A stretch of DNA of 64,000 nt. Origin: Cenococcum geophilum 1.58. Lineage: Eukaryota > Ascomycota > Dothideomycetes > Gloniales > Gloniaceae. The notes below the pieces were generated by a model that was given only the letters and a program-made list of their open reading frames with translations, searched no databases and had not been told where the DNA came from. Below are positions 12,610 to 24,609 of this stretch, one piece after another. The DNA lies in assembly GCA_001692895.1 (NCBI GenBank), contig KV748176.1, positions 4,307,092-4,371,091 on the forward strand, in the 5' to 3' direction. Position 1 is the stretch's first letter, and every line of letters starts with the position of its first letter. The position numbers and the translations under genes are program-made.

Positions 12610-12760
12610 CTGGTGTCTTCCTAGGTAGGGAGGATGTAAGGAAGGGTAAAAAATGAGGTGGCTACCTAGGTGTATATAGGGGGTATACTTGGCAGAGGCA
12701 CGTGTAGAGGCTATCGGGAATATAGCGGGGACCCGATAGTANTGTGTCGNGCGCACACAC
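12610..12760. repeat. Conserved linker of the satellite core in S1
   Basis: A unique-sequence linker containing AGGTAGGGAGGAT, AAGGAAGGGTAAAAAAT and AATATAGCGGGGACC. It recurs between the two minisatellites in S2 (about 24505-24608) and S3 (about 54855-54972). It is the only non-tandem sequence common to all three cores. Confidence 0.8.
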
Positions 12761-12774
12761 AAAGGCTTTNTGTA

Positions 12775-13334
12775 GAGCTTCGTGTAGAGCCTCCGTACGC
12801 AGAGCTTCGCGCAGAGCCTTATGCAGAGCCTCTGTACGCAGAGCTTTATGTAGAGCCTTGTGTAGAGCTTCATGCAGAGCTTCGCGTAGAGCTTCGTGCA
12901 GAGCTTCGCGTAGAGCTTCGTGCAGAGCTTCGTGTAGAGCTTCGTGCAGAGCTTCGTGTAGAACTTCGTGCAGAACTTCGTGTAGAGCTTCGTTGTAGGG
13001 CTTCGTGCAGAGCTTCGTGTAGAGCTTCGTGCAGAGCTTCGTGCAGAACTTCGTGTAGAACTTCGTGCAGAGCTTCGTGCAGAGCTTCGTGCAGAACTTC
13101 GTGTAGAACTTCGTGTAAAACTTCGTGCAGAGCTTCGTACAGAACTTCGTGTAGAACTTCGTGTAGAACTTCGTGCAGAGCTTCGTGCAGAACTTCGTGT
13201 AGAACTTCGTGTAGAACTTCGTGCAGAGCTTCGTGCAGAGCTTCGTGCAGAACTTCGTATAGAACTTTGTGTAGAACTTCGTACAGAGCTTTGTGCAGAG
13301 CTTTGTGCAGAACTTCGTGCAGAGCTTCATACAG
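12775..13334. repeat. 12-bp minisatellite in S1 (AGAGCTTCGTGC)
   Basis: About 46 units of 12 bp. The variants AGAGCTTCGTGT, AGAACTTCGTGC and AGAGCTTTGTGC differ mainly by transitions. The period of four codons leaves several frames open on both strands (for example 12670-13341 + and 12662-13330 -). These frames are by-products of the repeat, not called as genes. Confidence 0.95.
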
Positions 13335-13344
13335 CATTTAATTT

Positions 13345-13620
13345 TACTTTTCTACCATTTTAGCATTTTCTAGCATTTAGCAGCTAAATGCTAATATTTA
13401 ATTATAAATGCAGCATTTGGCGGCTAAATGCTGGTACTTAGTAATAAATGCAGCTAAATGCTAATACTTAATTATAAATGCAGCTAAATGCTAATACTCA
13501 ATTATAAATGCGGCATTTGGCGCTAAATGCTAGTACTTAGTAATAAATGCCGCATTTAGCTGCTAAATGCTAGAAAATGCTAGAAATGCTAGAAAATGCT
13601 NAAATGGCANAAAAGTAAAA
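13345..13620. repeat. Right subterminal repeats of S1
   Basis: Short interspersed units built on AGCTAAATGC and GCATTTGGCG, with spacers such as TACTTAATTATAAATG. They are inverted relative to the left subterminal block (11640-11680), which carries GCATTTGGCGGCCAAATGC. They could be transposase or host-factor binding sites. Two N bases are present. Confidence 0.8.
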
Positions 13621-14653
13621 TCAGATGCTGGTAAATTTTTTCCTGACGTACTACTATAAAACTTAATAGTAAACTATTGTAGGCTCTCGCTAAGCTTAAA
13701 TGTTCCTATAATGTAGAACAGAAGGCCCTAAATACTCGCATTATAGCGTCTACCCGTTTTCTTTATCTTAAGAAAGTATATAAGAAGGTTTATTTTAAGG
13801 AGTGGAAACTTGTAGAATAAGGTCTACAGGAACTTGGTAATAAGAGAATCGGCTCTCCTCCTATAAAGGAAATAACTCTAAGTAGTTTGGCAGTCACTCT
13901 TCCTAGGTCCCCCTTAGGTAATTTATTCTTTAGCAATCCCTCCTTATTAATATTGCCTAACCTATTTTTTTCTAATACTCCTATACCTTTCCTATAGCAT
14001 TCTTTAAATTTTCTAGTGGTTCCTAGGTAGTCTTATTATAGCCTATCTACTTAACCTTGTACTATATTTTATTATTAACGTCCTTATAACTAACGATTTT
14101 TAAAACTTGCTATTTATCTTCTTCCTATCCTCTATACGTGTCTACTTTATAAATTGGTGGCTTAATATTCCTGTATGCTAGCTCTAGCATTATAATGTGC
14201 TATATAGGGTAGATTTTTATCTTAGCTAGTAGGTTTAACTTATATATAACCGGTAAAATCCTTTATATAATTTCGAAAGGTCCTAGTCTAATATAGTCTA
14301 ACTTTTTGCTTAGTCGTTGACTTTTAAAATTTTTATGTAGTAGCCATACTTTATTTCCCTCCTTTAGATCTAGTCCCTTAGATCTCTTAGTATTATAGTA
14401 TTTCTTTATTCTTTGCTATACTACTTTAGCTGTTTCCGTAAGGTTCTTATAAAGATTTATTAATATCTCCATCCTTTACTTAGCTGTGCTACTTATCTTC
14501 TTTACTTAACGTGGTAATAACAATATTCTTAGCTCGTATCTATAATTTGCCTTAAATAGTAACGTACCTATTCCTTCTTATGGTGTTATATTGTATATAA
14601 ACTATGTAACTAGTAATAGTAATACCCAATTGTTTTATACGTGATTGATATAG

Positions 14654-14854
14654 TGTTAGCGACTTAGTCAATTAAGGTACGAGCACGGCAAGAGGGACGC
14701 GCAAGCCTATACGATTGGTAGTCTATAAACGAGGATCTAAAGCTAGAGAAAGGAAAGGAGAAGAAGAGCAGCGCCGGTCGAAGTAGGGTTCTTTTATACG
14801 GTCCTTTAGTCACGTGACCGCGAAGTTCTACCAAGTTCTGCCAGTGCCGTAATA
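14654..14854 (-). repeat. Gypsy B 3' LTR
   Basis: A 201-bp LTR beginning TGTTAGCGACTTAG and ending in a mutated CCGTAACA. It is roughly 94-95% identical by eye to the partner at 20294-20494, with only transition differences noticed. It includes CACGTGAC near 14811. Confidence 0.93.
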
Positions 14855-17800
14855 TTACCCCCCCCCTCCGCAAAAGCCTGCCCTTAGGCTTTATAGTCCG
14901 TATTATACTTATAGGGCGTTCTTATCTTTATATTCTTCCGGTAGCTTATTATCTTCGCTATACTAGCACTTCATCCACTCGTCTAGGTACTTTAGGGGTC
15001 CTGGTTTATTAGGGTAGCAGTTATAGAATTCTTAAAGCTTATAGGGACTGCTAATAAAGTTCCATACAGGGTACTAGGTAGGATCTGGGTTATAGCCTTT
15101 CCAACTAACGCGGTACTTTAGCGTTTTCCTTACTAGTTTACAGGCTAGTACTTCTTTAATTTCCTATTCGTTATCGCCATTAACTTAAATTGGTAGGGGA
15201 GGTTCGTTCTTTTATCCAGGCAATAGGTCATTCGTAGCTTTCCGTAGCTTATCCGGTAAGAAAACGGGGTAAACCTTAATCGAATCTGGGAGCTTTACTT
15301 TGTATAAGTTACCTATCTTCTTAAGGACCTTATATGGTCCCGCCATCTAATAGTCTAGCTTACGGCTAGGCCGTTCCGTCTTCTAGTTCTTTATCATAAC
15401 CTAGACTATATCGCCTACGGTAAAGTCGGGTTCGCGCCTATACTTATTTGCCTACTATTCCATTAATTTTTAGGCCTTTTCTAGATTTATACAGGCTACC
15501 ATCTAGGCTTCTTCTAAGCGCTTAGCGTACTGCTGGGCTTCCTTATAAGATAGTTTCTCGCGTACAGTCCGTCTATCCCAGTCAAAGCTTATTTAGGGTA
15601 AATACCCTATTTCTAGTTAAATAGGTGCAAATCCCGTAGAGTTATAGGGTAGGGTCGCCTGGGCGTAGTTTATTAGGGGTAGCAGTTTGCCCTAGTTGTC
15701 TTGGAAGTAGTTAATAAAAGGCCGGAGTCTCTAATCTAAATATTAATTTATAATCTCCGTCTGGCCGTCTATCTGGGGGTGGTATACTATAGAAAGCTTT
15801 AACCTAATACCTAGGATCTAGGTAAACTCGTTTCAGAAGGCCAATATAAATTACGGGCCGCGATTGGATATAATAGTATCTAGTAGTCCGTAAATACGGT
15901 AGACGTAGTAGATATATAGTCGGGCCGCCTCCTTAGCATTAATATTTTTATAACAGGGAATTAAAAACGGGCGCTTACCAAAGCGGTTAACTAAAATTAT
16001 AACCATATTATATCCGTCGCGGTCTATAGGTAGCTTATAGAAGTCTATAGAGATATACTGCTAGGGGCGATTAGGTATTAGAAGAGGTTTCAATAATCCT
16101 AGGGTCTTATCTCGTAGAATTATAGATCTACGGCAGCTGTTGCAGTTCCGTACATAACGGTTAATATTTATAACTATTCCGGGCTAGTAGTAGCGGTCAC
16201 CAATAATTTTACGGGTCTTATTTTTTCTAGGGTAGGCCGTAGAGACCTGGGTATAAGCTTCGGCAATAAGCTAGGTCCGTAAGTTCTGTTCCTTAGCTAC
16301 TACTAGCCATTCCTAGTGCTTATGTAGTCCGTTTTTAAGGGACTATAGGCTAGTAACGTTCTTTGCCTTTTCACGGTATTCCTGTAAAGAGGGGGTCGTT
16401 TAATTGGCCTGTAGTAGTTTATTAATAAGGTCAAGTTTAGAGGAGTTAACAGGATATATCTTGGCGCCTAAAGAGTCTATACTTAGTTCTGCCCGTATCC
16501 GGGGGTTAAGGTATTCTAGTTATAGTAGCATCTAGGTCCGTAGTAAGATCTTTGCAGCTATCTAGTTATTTAGGTCTTGCTCGCGCCTTATAAGAGCGTC
16601 CGCACGGTTTATAGCGCCTGGTCTATATATAATTAAGAAGTTAAACTAAGATAGGGTATCCGCCTAATGTGCCTGCCGGGCCATAAGGGCCTTAGTTATC
16701 ATAAAGTATTCTAGGGCCTTATAATCTAAAACTACCTTAATCGGCTTAGGGGTCCCCTCTAGCTATACACGCCAGTGCTAAAAGCTAGAGATAATAGCCA
16801 GCATTTCTTTATTATGGATATAGTAATTTAGCTTAGCATCTATTATAGTCTTCAAATAGTATATAATAGGGTGCCACTCTCCGTCCGGTTGCTTCTGGGA
16901 AAAAATACCAGCTATCGCGCCGTCTAAGGCATCAGTTTCTAGTATTAAGGGCTATTCTAGGTTAAAATAGGCAAGTAGGGGAGCCGATACCAGCCGTTTC
17001 TTAAGCTTATTAAAGGCCTGCCTATATATAGCGTTAAAGTGGAAGGGCTAGTCTTTTCTAGTAAGACGGTTAAGAGGCCGGGCAATCCTACTATAGTTTT
17101 TAATAAAGCGTTAGTAGAAGTTATAAAACCCTAAAAAGGATTGTACCCCCTTTACGGTCCGTAGGGGTGCCTACTAGTTAATTACGGCCGTCTTCTCTGG
17201 GTCGGTTTTAATTCCGTTTATACTAATAATAAAACCTAGGTACTTTATACGCTTAACACTAAACTCTAACTTCTTAATATTAACCTAGAGGCCAGCCTCG
17301 CGGAGCCGTTGTAGGACTTTATAGACGTGCTCCTCGTATTCTAGCTTATTCTTAAAGTAAATTATAATATTATCCAAATAGGCCGTACAGAAATCGTTAA
17401 GGTAGTTAAAGAGTACATCGTTTATATACCGCTAGTACGTAACTAGTCCGTTGGTTAGTCTAAAAGGGAGCACTTTATATTTATACGTTCCGTAACGGGT
17501 CTAAAATATAGTAAGATCTTCAGACCCAGGGTCTATCCTAATTTAGTAGAAGGCCTAGCGGATATCAAGCTTTATAAAGACTTTAGCTCTACTTATTTAG
17601 GCTAGAGTCTTATTAAGTAGGGGCAGCGGATAGCGGTCCTTGCGGGTTATATTATTTAGCTTATAGTAGTTAATACAGAAGCAGAGTCCTCTATTTAGCT
17701 TTTTAATAAAGAGAATAGGTAAGGCAAAAGGGGCTTAGCTAGGCTTAATAAAGCCCTTATTTAGGTTATTAATAAAATACTACTTTATAGCCTGCAATTC

Positions 17801-20293
17801 GGTAATAAACTGCTTATAAAGGGGGCTAAAGCTAAGGGTATTTTCTTTGCCCTGCTTAATCTCAATCTTATAGTTATACGGTCGGTAAGGTGGAAGTATA
17901 TTAGACACTACTTTAGAGAATATGTCCTTAAATTTCTGGTGTTAATAGGGCAGCTTTTGTTCTACTAGTTCCTTATTTATAAGCTCACTTTCTTATCCGC
18001 TAAGCTCACTTCCCTTTTCCTTAATTATTTAATCAATTTTGTATAAGCTTGTCGTAAAGGCAACGGTATTAGGCTAAACCAAGTTCCGGTAAAATCCTAC
18101 GGCACTAATACAGCAGATATTAACTAGTGGGAGGTCCGCTAGTTTCCTTATAGCCGTTTTCCGGACTATATTTTGCGGTCTAGGGTTTATAATCTTTCTT
18201 AGCTCCTATTCTATCTTTTATAGGTTGTCCCTCCGATCTATCAGTTTAGTATAACGTCTAATATCCCTTACTATTCTTCGTAGCTACATAGGGCCTAAGC
18301 TCTCTATAGGGGGCTTTTTTAGGTCACTACTAACTTCCTAGATCTTTAATGCGGGTGGCGTGATATAGGTAGTCTAGGGGCAACGTAGTATACGGATCCG
18401 TTGCAAATTAAGCTATATATCTTTCTCAAAGGCCTAGTCTCTACGCACAACATCGGCCTAGTAAATAGTATTAATCTAGGGCCGTATAAGGTTTTCCATT
18501 GTAATGCTGATTTCTTTTATAAAGGAAGGGGTTAGGGGTAGGGTTTCGGGCTAGATAAGCCGTCTACTCTATACGTCGAGCTATAAGCCTAAATAGGCTA
18601 GCCATTTTCGCCCTAAAATCATATTATAGCTACCTAGGTCCATAATAAGGAAGGGGGCGTTATACTGCCTTCGTCTGTTAACACGGAGGTAAATCCGCAA
18701 GATAGTTATAATAGGTAGTCCTATCCGCCCGTTATACCCACGGATAGGAATTAGTTTGGGTAGTTCTTTAATAGGTGCATTTAGAAAGTCAGCTAGCTTT
18801 ACGGCATACTAGGTGTCTATTAAGGTAAAGGCATTTACTCCAGAGTTAGCTAAAGTAGAGGTTAAAACTTGGTATCTATTACGGAATAAAGTATAAGGGA
18901 TAGTGCAGCTTCTTTTACTAACTAGCCGACCTAAATTAACATCTGATATATTAATCCCTTTTAACCCTAAAGAGGAGTCTTCCTCTAGGGTTCCTCTTTT
19001 TCCAACTCTACGCTATCCTCCTAGATTAATAGGACCTTGTCCGCTTTTATATTTGTTAAACAATCCTTTATATAGTAGCCTTTTTAACCGCAAGAGAAGC
19101 AAGCTCCTTAATCACTAAGGGCCTATATATAGGGGTTGCTATATATAGGCCGAGCATTTGCCAGACCCGTGGTAGGGCTGGCCGCATAGCTAGCTGTTAA
19201 ATTAGTAGCAGGCTATACAGGTAGTGCTATAGGGGTTGCTGATCGTGCTAGGGCATTATGGGCCGTTCTTATATTGCCTATGGTCTGATTTAAAGGGTTT
19301 CTAGCTTTATACCGTTTAGCGCGTACCTTAATTCGGCGGAGGCCTTAGTTAATAGCTAAGCACTAGTCCGTAAGTTCCTTTAGTGTCTATATAGTAGTAA
19401 AAACTAGTAGTATAGCTCGCTGCAAGTCTAGGGTAAGCTTATTAAATAGGTCTAGCATTAAATCTTCCTGGGGAATTCAAGCCTAGCTGGCTAGGTATAG
19501 AAAGCGGGTCTAAAAGGCCGAGAAGGTCTCCGTCGTTTTTATATTTAGGCTTTTATAATTAAGTCGAGCGTTCTATACTTTAAAGGGGTCCTTATAGATA
19601 GAAGACAGGTACATAATTATCTCTTCTTTAGAGAGGAAGGGATCTGCCAAGTCCTATATATATTGAGGACGTAGGTACGTCTATGCGTCCCTACCGGTAC
19701 GGCCAAAGACGTAGGCCATTTTAGCCCAAGTAGTAGGGAAGTAATCCGCATTAACTTCGAGCTTATCCTATAATTAAAGCTTCCAATTGTCAAATATAGG
19801 GTCGGTTCCGTCTATAAGCAACGGGGGGTCCGTAACCTTCGCGGACCATAATAATACTAATACTGTACGTTAGGCTAGGGCCTTAAGGACTATAGCAAGT
19901 CTCTAGGTATCTAATAACTCTTCACTAGGTATAAGGGGTTCTCTAGCTTTAAGCAGCTCTTAAAGTCATTTAATTTTGGCATTGGCTGCTATAAGCTCCA
20001 CCTAGGAGTTTAAGTCAGTTGCTGTTTTACTATTAGAGGTATTTAAGGGTCCTACGGCTGCTTTACTAGCCGCTGTAGTTCTTAGCATAGTAATATAGTT
20101 GTTAGGGTAACTTCTGGTAAGATTCTTGTAGGGGTTCTAGTCTATACGTATTTTATAGATCTTGTTATTCTTTTCTATTCTTCTAGTTCTGATAATAGTC
20201 TTTAGGTCTGCTTCTGTGTTCTATTCTTATTTATAATCCATAGATATTTTTTAAGTTCCTTCTTAGGAAAAAGAGTAGAAGAGCTTTAGATAA

Positions 20294-20494
20294 TGTTAGC
20301 GACTTAGTTAATTAAGGCACGAGCACGGCAAGAGGGACGCGTAAGCCTATACAATTAGTAGTCTATAAACGAGGATCTAAAGCTAGAGAAAGGAAAGGAG
20401 AAGAAGAGCAGCGCTGGTCGAAGTAGGGTTCTTTTATGCGGTCCTCTAGTCACGTGACCGCGAAGTTCTGCTAAGTTCTGCCAGTGCCGTAACA
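20294..20494 (-). repeat. Gypsy B 5' LTR
   Basis: A 201-bp LTR, TGTTAGCG to CCGTAACA, followed by the target duplication TATAG at 20495-20499. I did not identify a tRNA primer site next to it. Confidence 0.93.
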
Positions 20495-23429
20495 TATAGT
20501 GTTTTAGATACTGCTCTAGTGTCTAATTTAATCTTTCCGTTTAACTGTTTATCTGCGGATAATATATAGTAGAAGTTGCTGCTTAAACTCCTTACTTCGC
20601 TAAGAATACTTCCTAGAATACTGCTATAAATCTTAGATCTCTGTCCAATATAATCTTACTTAGTGCTCTATATTTTATGAATACTTCCTTAATATAGATT
20701 CTAGCGATATTTTCTGCTAATATCTCTTCTGTATATACTATGAAGTATCCCCACTTTATAAGCTTATCTACTATTACTAAGATCGCGTTGTGATCTTGCC
20801 CGGTAATAGGATCTCTTAATTTTAGCAACTTAATAATAAAGTCCTATAATATAACCTCCTATAGTCTCTCTAGTATTTTAATAGGTTGTAGCCCTCTATA
20901 TAGCTTATGCCTTATTAGTTTATTTCTTTAGTAATTTAAATACTCTCTAGTGACCTTTCTGGCTATCCTTTAGATTCCGTTAATAATATACTCCTCTTAG
21001 AGTCTTAACACTAAGCCTATGGCCCCATTATGTCCTTAAGTTAATCCCTTATAGAAATCTTCTATAAAGTGCTCTGCTATGCTTCTTGGGATATACTTTA
21101 CTTCTTAGTTTTTGTATATATCTATCTATAAATCTTCTAGCTGTGCTTTTAGAATTCTTTGTACCTAAAAGCTTTCTAGTGTCTTGTAGATTTTCTCTAA
21201 CTTATCTTCTTAAGTTGCTACAATCTTTAGATAATTGTACCTAATTAATCTATCTATATCTTTTTATAGTAAAGCCTCTAATGGCTTCTTATCGTTTTAT
21301 AGTTTAGCTTTTTAACTTAATGCATTGGCTCGCGTGTTGTCTGTACCCTTAGTATACTAAATCTTAAAATAGTATTCTGTAAGCATCTTTGCCTATCTAA
21401 CCTATCTTTAGTTAAGTTCCTTTATTATTAGGAATTCTGTTAGGTTCTTATAATCCGTTTTAACTATAAATAGTTTTTCTATACCTTGCAAGATTGCTCT
21501 TTATTTCTTTAGTGCTGTAACTATACCTAATAACTCCTTGTTGTAGATGTTATAGTTTAGTTTTAGTGGTATTATCTTTTAACTATAGTATGCCACTAGA
21601 TGCTATCCGTCTAGATGCTTTTATATAAAGTATACTCCTAGTATAAAGTCTAATATATCTGTTTCTATAACCGTCTCTAGACCTAGTTAATAGATTTTAA
21701 AAATTAGCTCTTAGGTAAACAATCTCTTAACTTCTTTAAATAGTTTTTGTTATTTTTTCCCTTATACCTATAGTTCTTCTTTCCTCGTTAACTGCGTAAA
21801 TGGCTTAATATCCTTTAACCATTATGCTATAAACCTTCTGCAGTAATTACAAAACCCTAGGAATAATTTTAACTGTATAATGTTCTCTAGTTCCTGCTAA
21901 TCTACTATAGCCTTAATCTTTTTTAGATCTATGCTAAGTTGGCCTAGTTTAATAATGAATTTAACGAAATTGGTTTTTCTAGTAAAGAACTCGCATTTCT
22001 TAATTGCTACTAGTATTTGTTTTTCTTATAGTTTCCTTAAGACCTATTTAACGTATTCTCTATATTCTTCCTTAGTTATTAAGTAGATGATAATATTATT
22101 AAGATATGCTATAATAAATTCATCTAAGTGCTCTCCTAATATATTGTTAATTTGCTTTTAGAACGTTGCTGGTGCGTTTATAAGCCCAAATTGTATAACT
22201 AATAGTTTATATAGTCCTTCCTTTAACCTAAAGGCTGCCTTCTATTTATTGCCTTCCTTAATTCTAATCTAATGGTACGCCTATCTTAGATCTATCTTTA
22301 TAAAGATTTATATATTGCTAATCCTGTCTTAGATTTCACTAATTAAGGGTAAAAGATACCTATCCTTCCTGGTAATGCTGTTTAACTATTTATAGTTAAT
22401 ACACAGCCTTAGCTTGCTATTTTTCTTTAGTATAAACAGTACTGGATAACCTACTAATGATTATAATAGTTTAATATATCCCTTTTATAAGTTCTTCTAA
22501 ATAAACTCTTTTAATACTCTACCTTCTTCTTTGGTAAGCTTATAGATTAGAAAGAACCTTAGACTTATTTCTAGTTCTAATTCTATTTTATAGTTCTATA
22601 CTATATACTCTAACAGCTTTTTACTTTCTAGTAACTATAGTTTTTTGCTATACTTATAGTATTTCTTTAGTATATAACTTAGTTCTTTTTCTATTTCTTT
22701 GTAGGTTGCTTCTACTTAGTACTATACTAACTTAGCTTATTATTATATTTTGTGGCGTTAAGTATCTTTAATATTGATCTAACCTATAATCTAATTAATC
22801 TTTAGATTATATTTCTGTAATTAAGGTATTCCTAATACTACCTTATTATTCCCTAATAGTAATATATTAAAAGATATCTTAACTAGTCTTCCTTTAATAG
22901 TTAACTAAATAGGTCCTATTTTAAGATTAATAATACCTCCTCTATAGGCTATTAGATCTTTTAAAATTGTTACTAATAGGTAAGGACATTCCTTCTGTTT
23001 ATATAGTAACCCTATTTTTTTAACTGCTATTAGCGAGATATGGTTCCTTATTACTCTACTATCTATTAGTGCCTTAAACTGCTAATCTTGCTACTTTACT
23101 TATAAATTTAGGTATTGTTCTTAAATTCCTTTAAGGGTTTAAGGCTCTACTACTAGTTCCCTTTGGTTCTATAGGCCTCCACTTTTCCTAACTATTGGCT
23201 ATATCAGGAAATTTTTTTTTTGGCTCGTTGTTGCGGTTTGCAGCAATTTGCGGCAATTTACTGCAAACTGTACGGTTGCGGTGGTCGTATATGGTCCTAT
23301 GCGGTTTGTGGCGGTTTGCAGCAACCCGCGCGAAGCCTATATTTTTTGCGGCAGTTTGCAGCAACCTGTATAAAGCCTATATTTTTTATAGCAATCCGCG
23401 CGAAGCCTATACGTAGCCCTTATATTTCG

Positions 23430-23590
23430 CACATTTCGCACATTTTATATATTTTATACGTTTTGCACGTTTTATACATTTTATACGTTTTATACATTTT
23501 ATACGTTTTATACGTTTTATACGTTTTATACGTTTCGTATATTTTGTACATTTTATACATTTTATATATTTTGCACGTTTCCTATAGATT
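23430..23590. repeat. ~10-bp array in S2 (TTTTATACGT)
   Basis: About 15 short units of TTTTATACGT, TTTTATACAT and TTTTGCACGT type, AT-rich. They give an open frame of YIL/YVL repeats that I do not regard as coding. This array is absent from S1 and S3. Confidence 0.85.
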
Positions 23591-23680
23591 GCTATAATAT
23601 ACTTTTAAATATATTTATATTATAACTATATAAAATATAGAGCTATCTACTTAGAGCCTTTAAATCGTTAATTGGCCTAG

Positions 23681-23760
23681 TACCTACCTGCCTGCCTACC
23701 TGCCTGCCTGCCTACCTGCCTGCCTACCTACCTATCTATCTATCTGTCTGTCTGTCTATA
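23681..23760. repeat. CCTA/CCTG microsatellite in S2
   Basis: A tetranucleotide array running from CCTACCTG to CTATCTGT, the counterpart of 12141-12310 in S1. Degenerate TATACCTACC units continue to about 23890. Confidence 0.95.
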
Positions 23761-24044
23761 CCCACCTACTTATACCTACCTATCTATACCTACTATCTAT
23801 ACCTACCTGTTTATACCTACTGTTTATACTTACCTATCTATACCTACTGTCTATGCCTACCTGTCTATACCTACCGTCTGTACCTATTTATCTATATTAT
23901 CTCTAAACGGTAGTCGTTTAGGGTGCCTCTATAGGAGGGCTTAATTTAATTTAATTCGGTAATAGACTAATAATAATGCTTTAGTTTAATTTGACCGATT
24001 GAATTATTTAGTGTTTGCTGGCTAGGTCGTTTAAATAGTTGGCG

Positions 24045-24490
24045 GTTATCTAGCTCTAGCAATAGTTATCTAGCTTTGGCGACAATCGTCTAGCTCTAAC
24101 GACGGTCGTCTAGCTCTGGCGACGGTCGTTTAGCTTTAGCGATAGTTGTCTAGATAACAACGGTCGTCTAGCTCTAACGACGGTCGTCTAGCTCTAGCGA
24201 CGGTCGTCTAGCTCTGACAACGGTTGTCTAGCTTTGGCGATAGTCATCTAGCTCTAATAATAGTTGTCTAGCTCTGGCGACAATTGTCTAGCTCTGGCGA
24301 TAGTTGTCTAGCTCTTATAATGATTGTCTAGCTCTAGTGACGGTTATCTAAATGACGACGGTCGTCTAGCTCTAGCAATAGTCGTCTGGCTCTTACGACA
24401 GTTATCTAGCTCTAGCAACGGTTATCTAGCTCTAGGGACGGTTGTCTAGTTTTAGTGACGGTTATCTAGTTTTAGCAATAGTTGTCTACT
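24045..24490. repeat. ~20-bp minisatellite in S2
   Basis: About 22 units on the pattern CGACGGTCGTCTAGCTCTGG. They are more RIP-eroded than in S1, with many CAATAGTTGTCTAGC-type variants. Confidence 0.9.
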
Positions 24491-24504
24491 AGCTATAGTT
24501 CTAG

Positions 24505-24608
24505 TGCCTCTCTAGGTAGGGAGGATATAAGGAAGGAAGGGTAAAAAATAAGGTAGCTACCTATGTGTAGAGGCTATTAGGAATATAGCGGGGACCTAAA
24601 GTAATATA
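24505..24608. repeat. Conserved linker of the satellite core in S2
   Basis: Carries AGGTAGGGAGGATATAAGG, GGTAAAAAATAAGG and GGAATATAGCGGGGACC, as in S1 and S3, between the two minisatellites. Confidence 0.8.
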
Positions 24609-24609
24609 T

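Larger units (their letters stand above)
11619..13648. mobile_element. Satellite-core element S1 (TA-flanked, terminal inverted repeats)
   Basis: A 2030-bp insertion in the tail of Gypsy A2. The termini are CGTTAGGAAAAAATTTACC on the left and, read inward from the right, CGTCAGGAAAAAATTTACC, continuing together to CAGCAT. The target TA is duplicated at 11617-11618 and 13649-13650; uninterrupted family copies at 8390 and 61410 confirm the filled site. The order inside is: subterminal AAATGC-type repeats, a 30-bp array, a CCTA/CCTG microsatellite, a ~20-bp minisatellite, a conserved linker, a 12-bp minisatellite, then further subterminal repeats. No transposase is present. The TA duplication suggests mobilisation by a Tc1/mariner-type enzyme; that is inference. 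Confidence 0.8.
14654..20494 (-). mobile_element. Gypsy B, Ty3/Gypsy chromovirus fossil
   Basis: A 5841-bp element inserted in the integrase part of Gypsy A2, with target duplication TATAG at 14649-14653 and 20495-20499. The LTRs are 201 bp each. A purine-rich tract on the minus strand abuts the left LTR (14855-14875), fixing the orientation. In coding order: gag with a CCHC knuckle (near 19075-19115, gag beginning near 20094), protease (about 18900-18400), reverse transcriptase and RNase H (about 17900-16640), integrase (about 16300-15500) and chromodomain (about 15150-15000). The RT region readably contains PFRLTNGLVTY and RYINDVLFNYLN, and the chromodomain contains SWKGYNPDPTWYP. It is broken at many points in the RIP pattern, but its LTRs are well preserved. 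It is younger than A2. Confidence 0.93.

Noticed and set aside
12141-13334. Possible CRISPR array
   Set aside because: Contiguous tandem units without unique spacers, in a eukaryotic context.
12662-13341. Long open frames on both strands (up to 223 codons)
   Set aside because: They coincide exactly with the 12-bp array; period-four-codon repeats open several frames at once, with no non-repeat domain or start context.
14664-14873. 69-codon minus-strand frame
   Set aside because: Lies inside the Gypsy B LTR; LTRs are not expected to code.
18903-19118. 71-codon + strand frame
   Set aside because: Antisense to the gag/protease region of Gypsy B; no domain.
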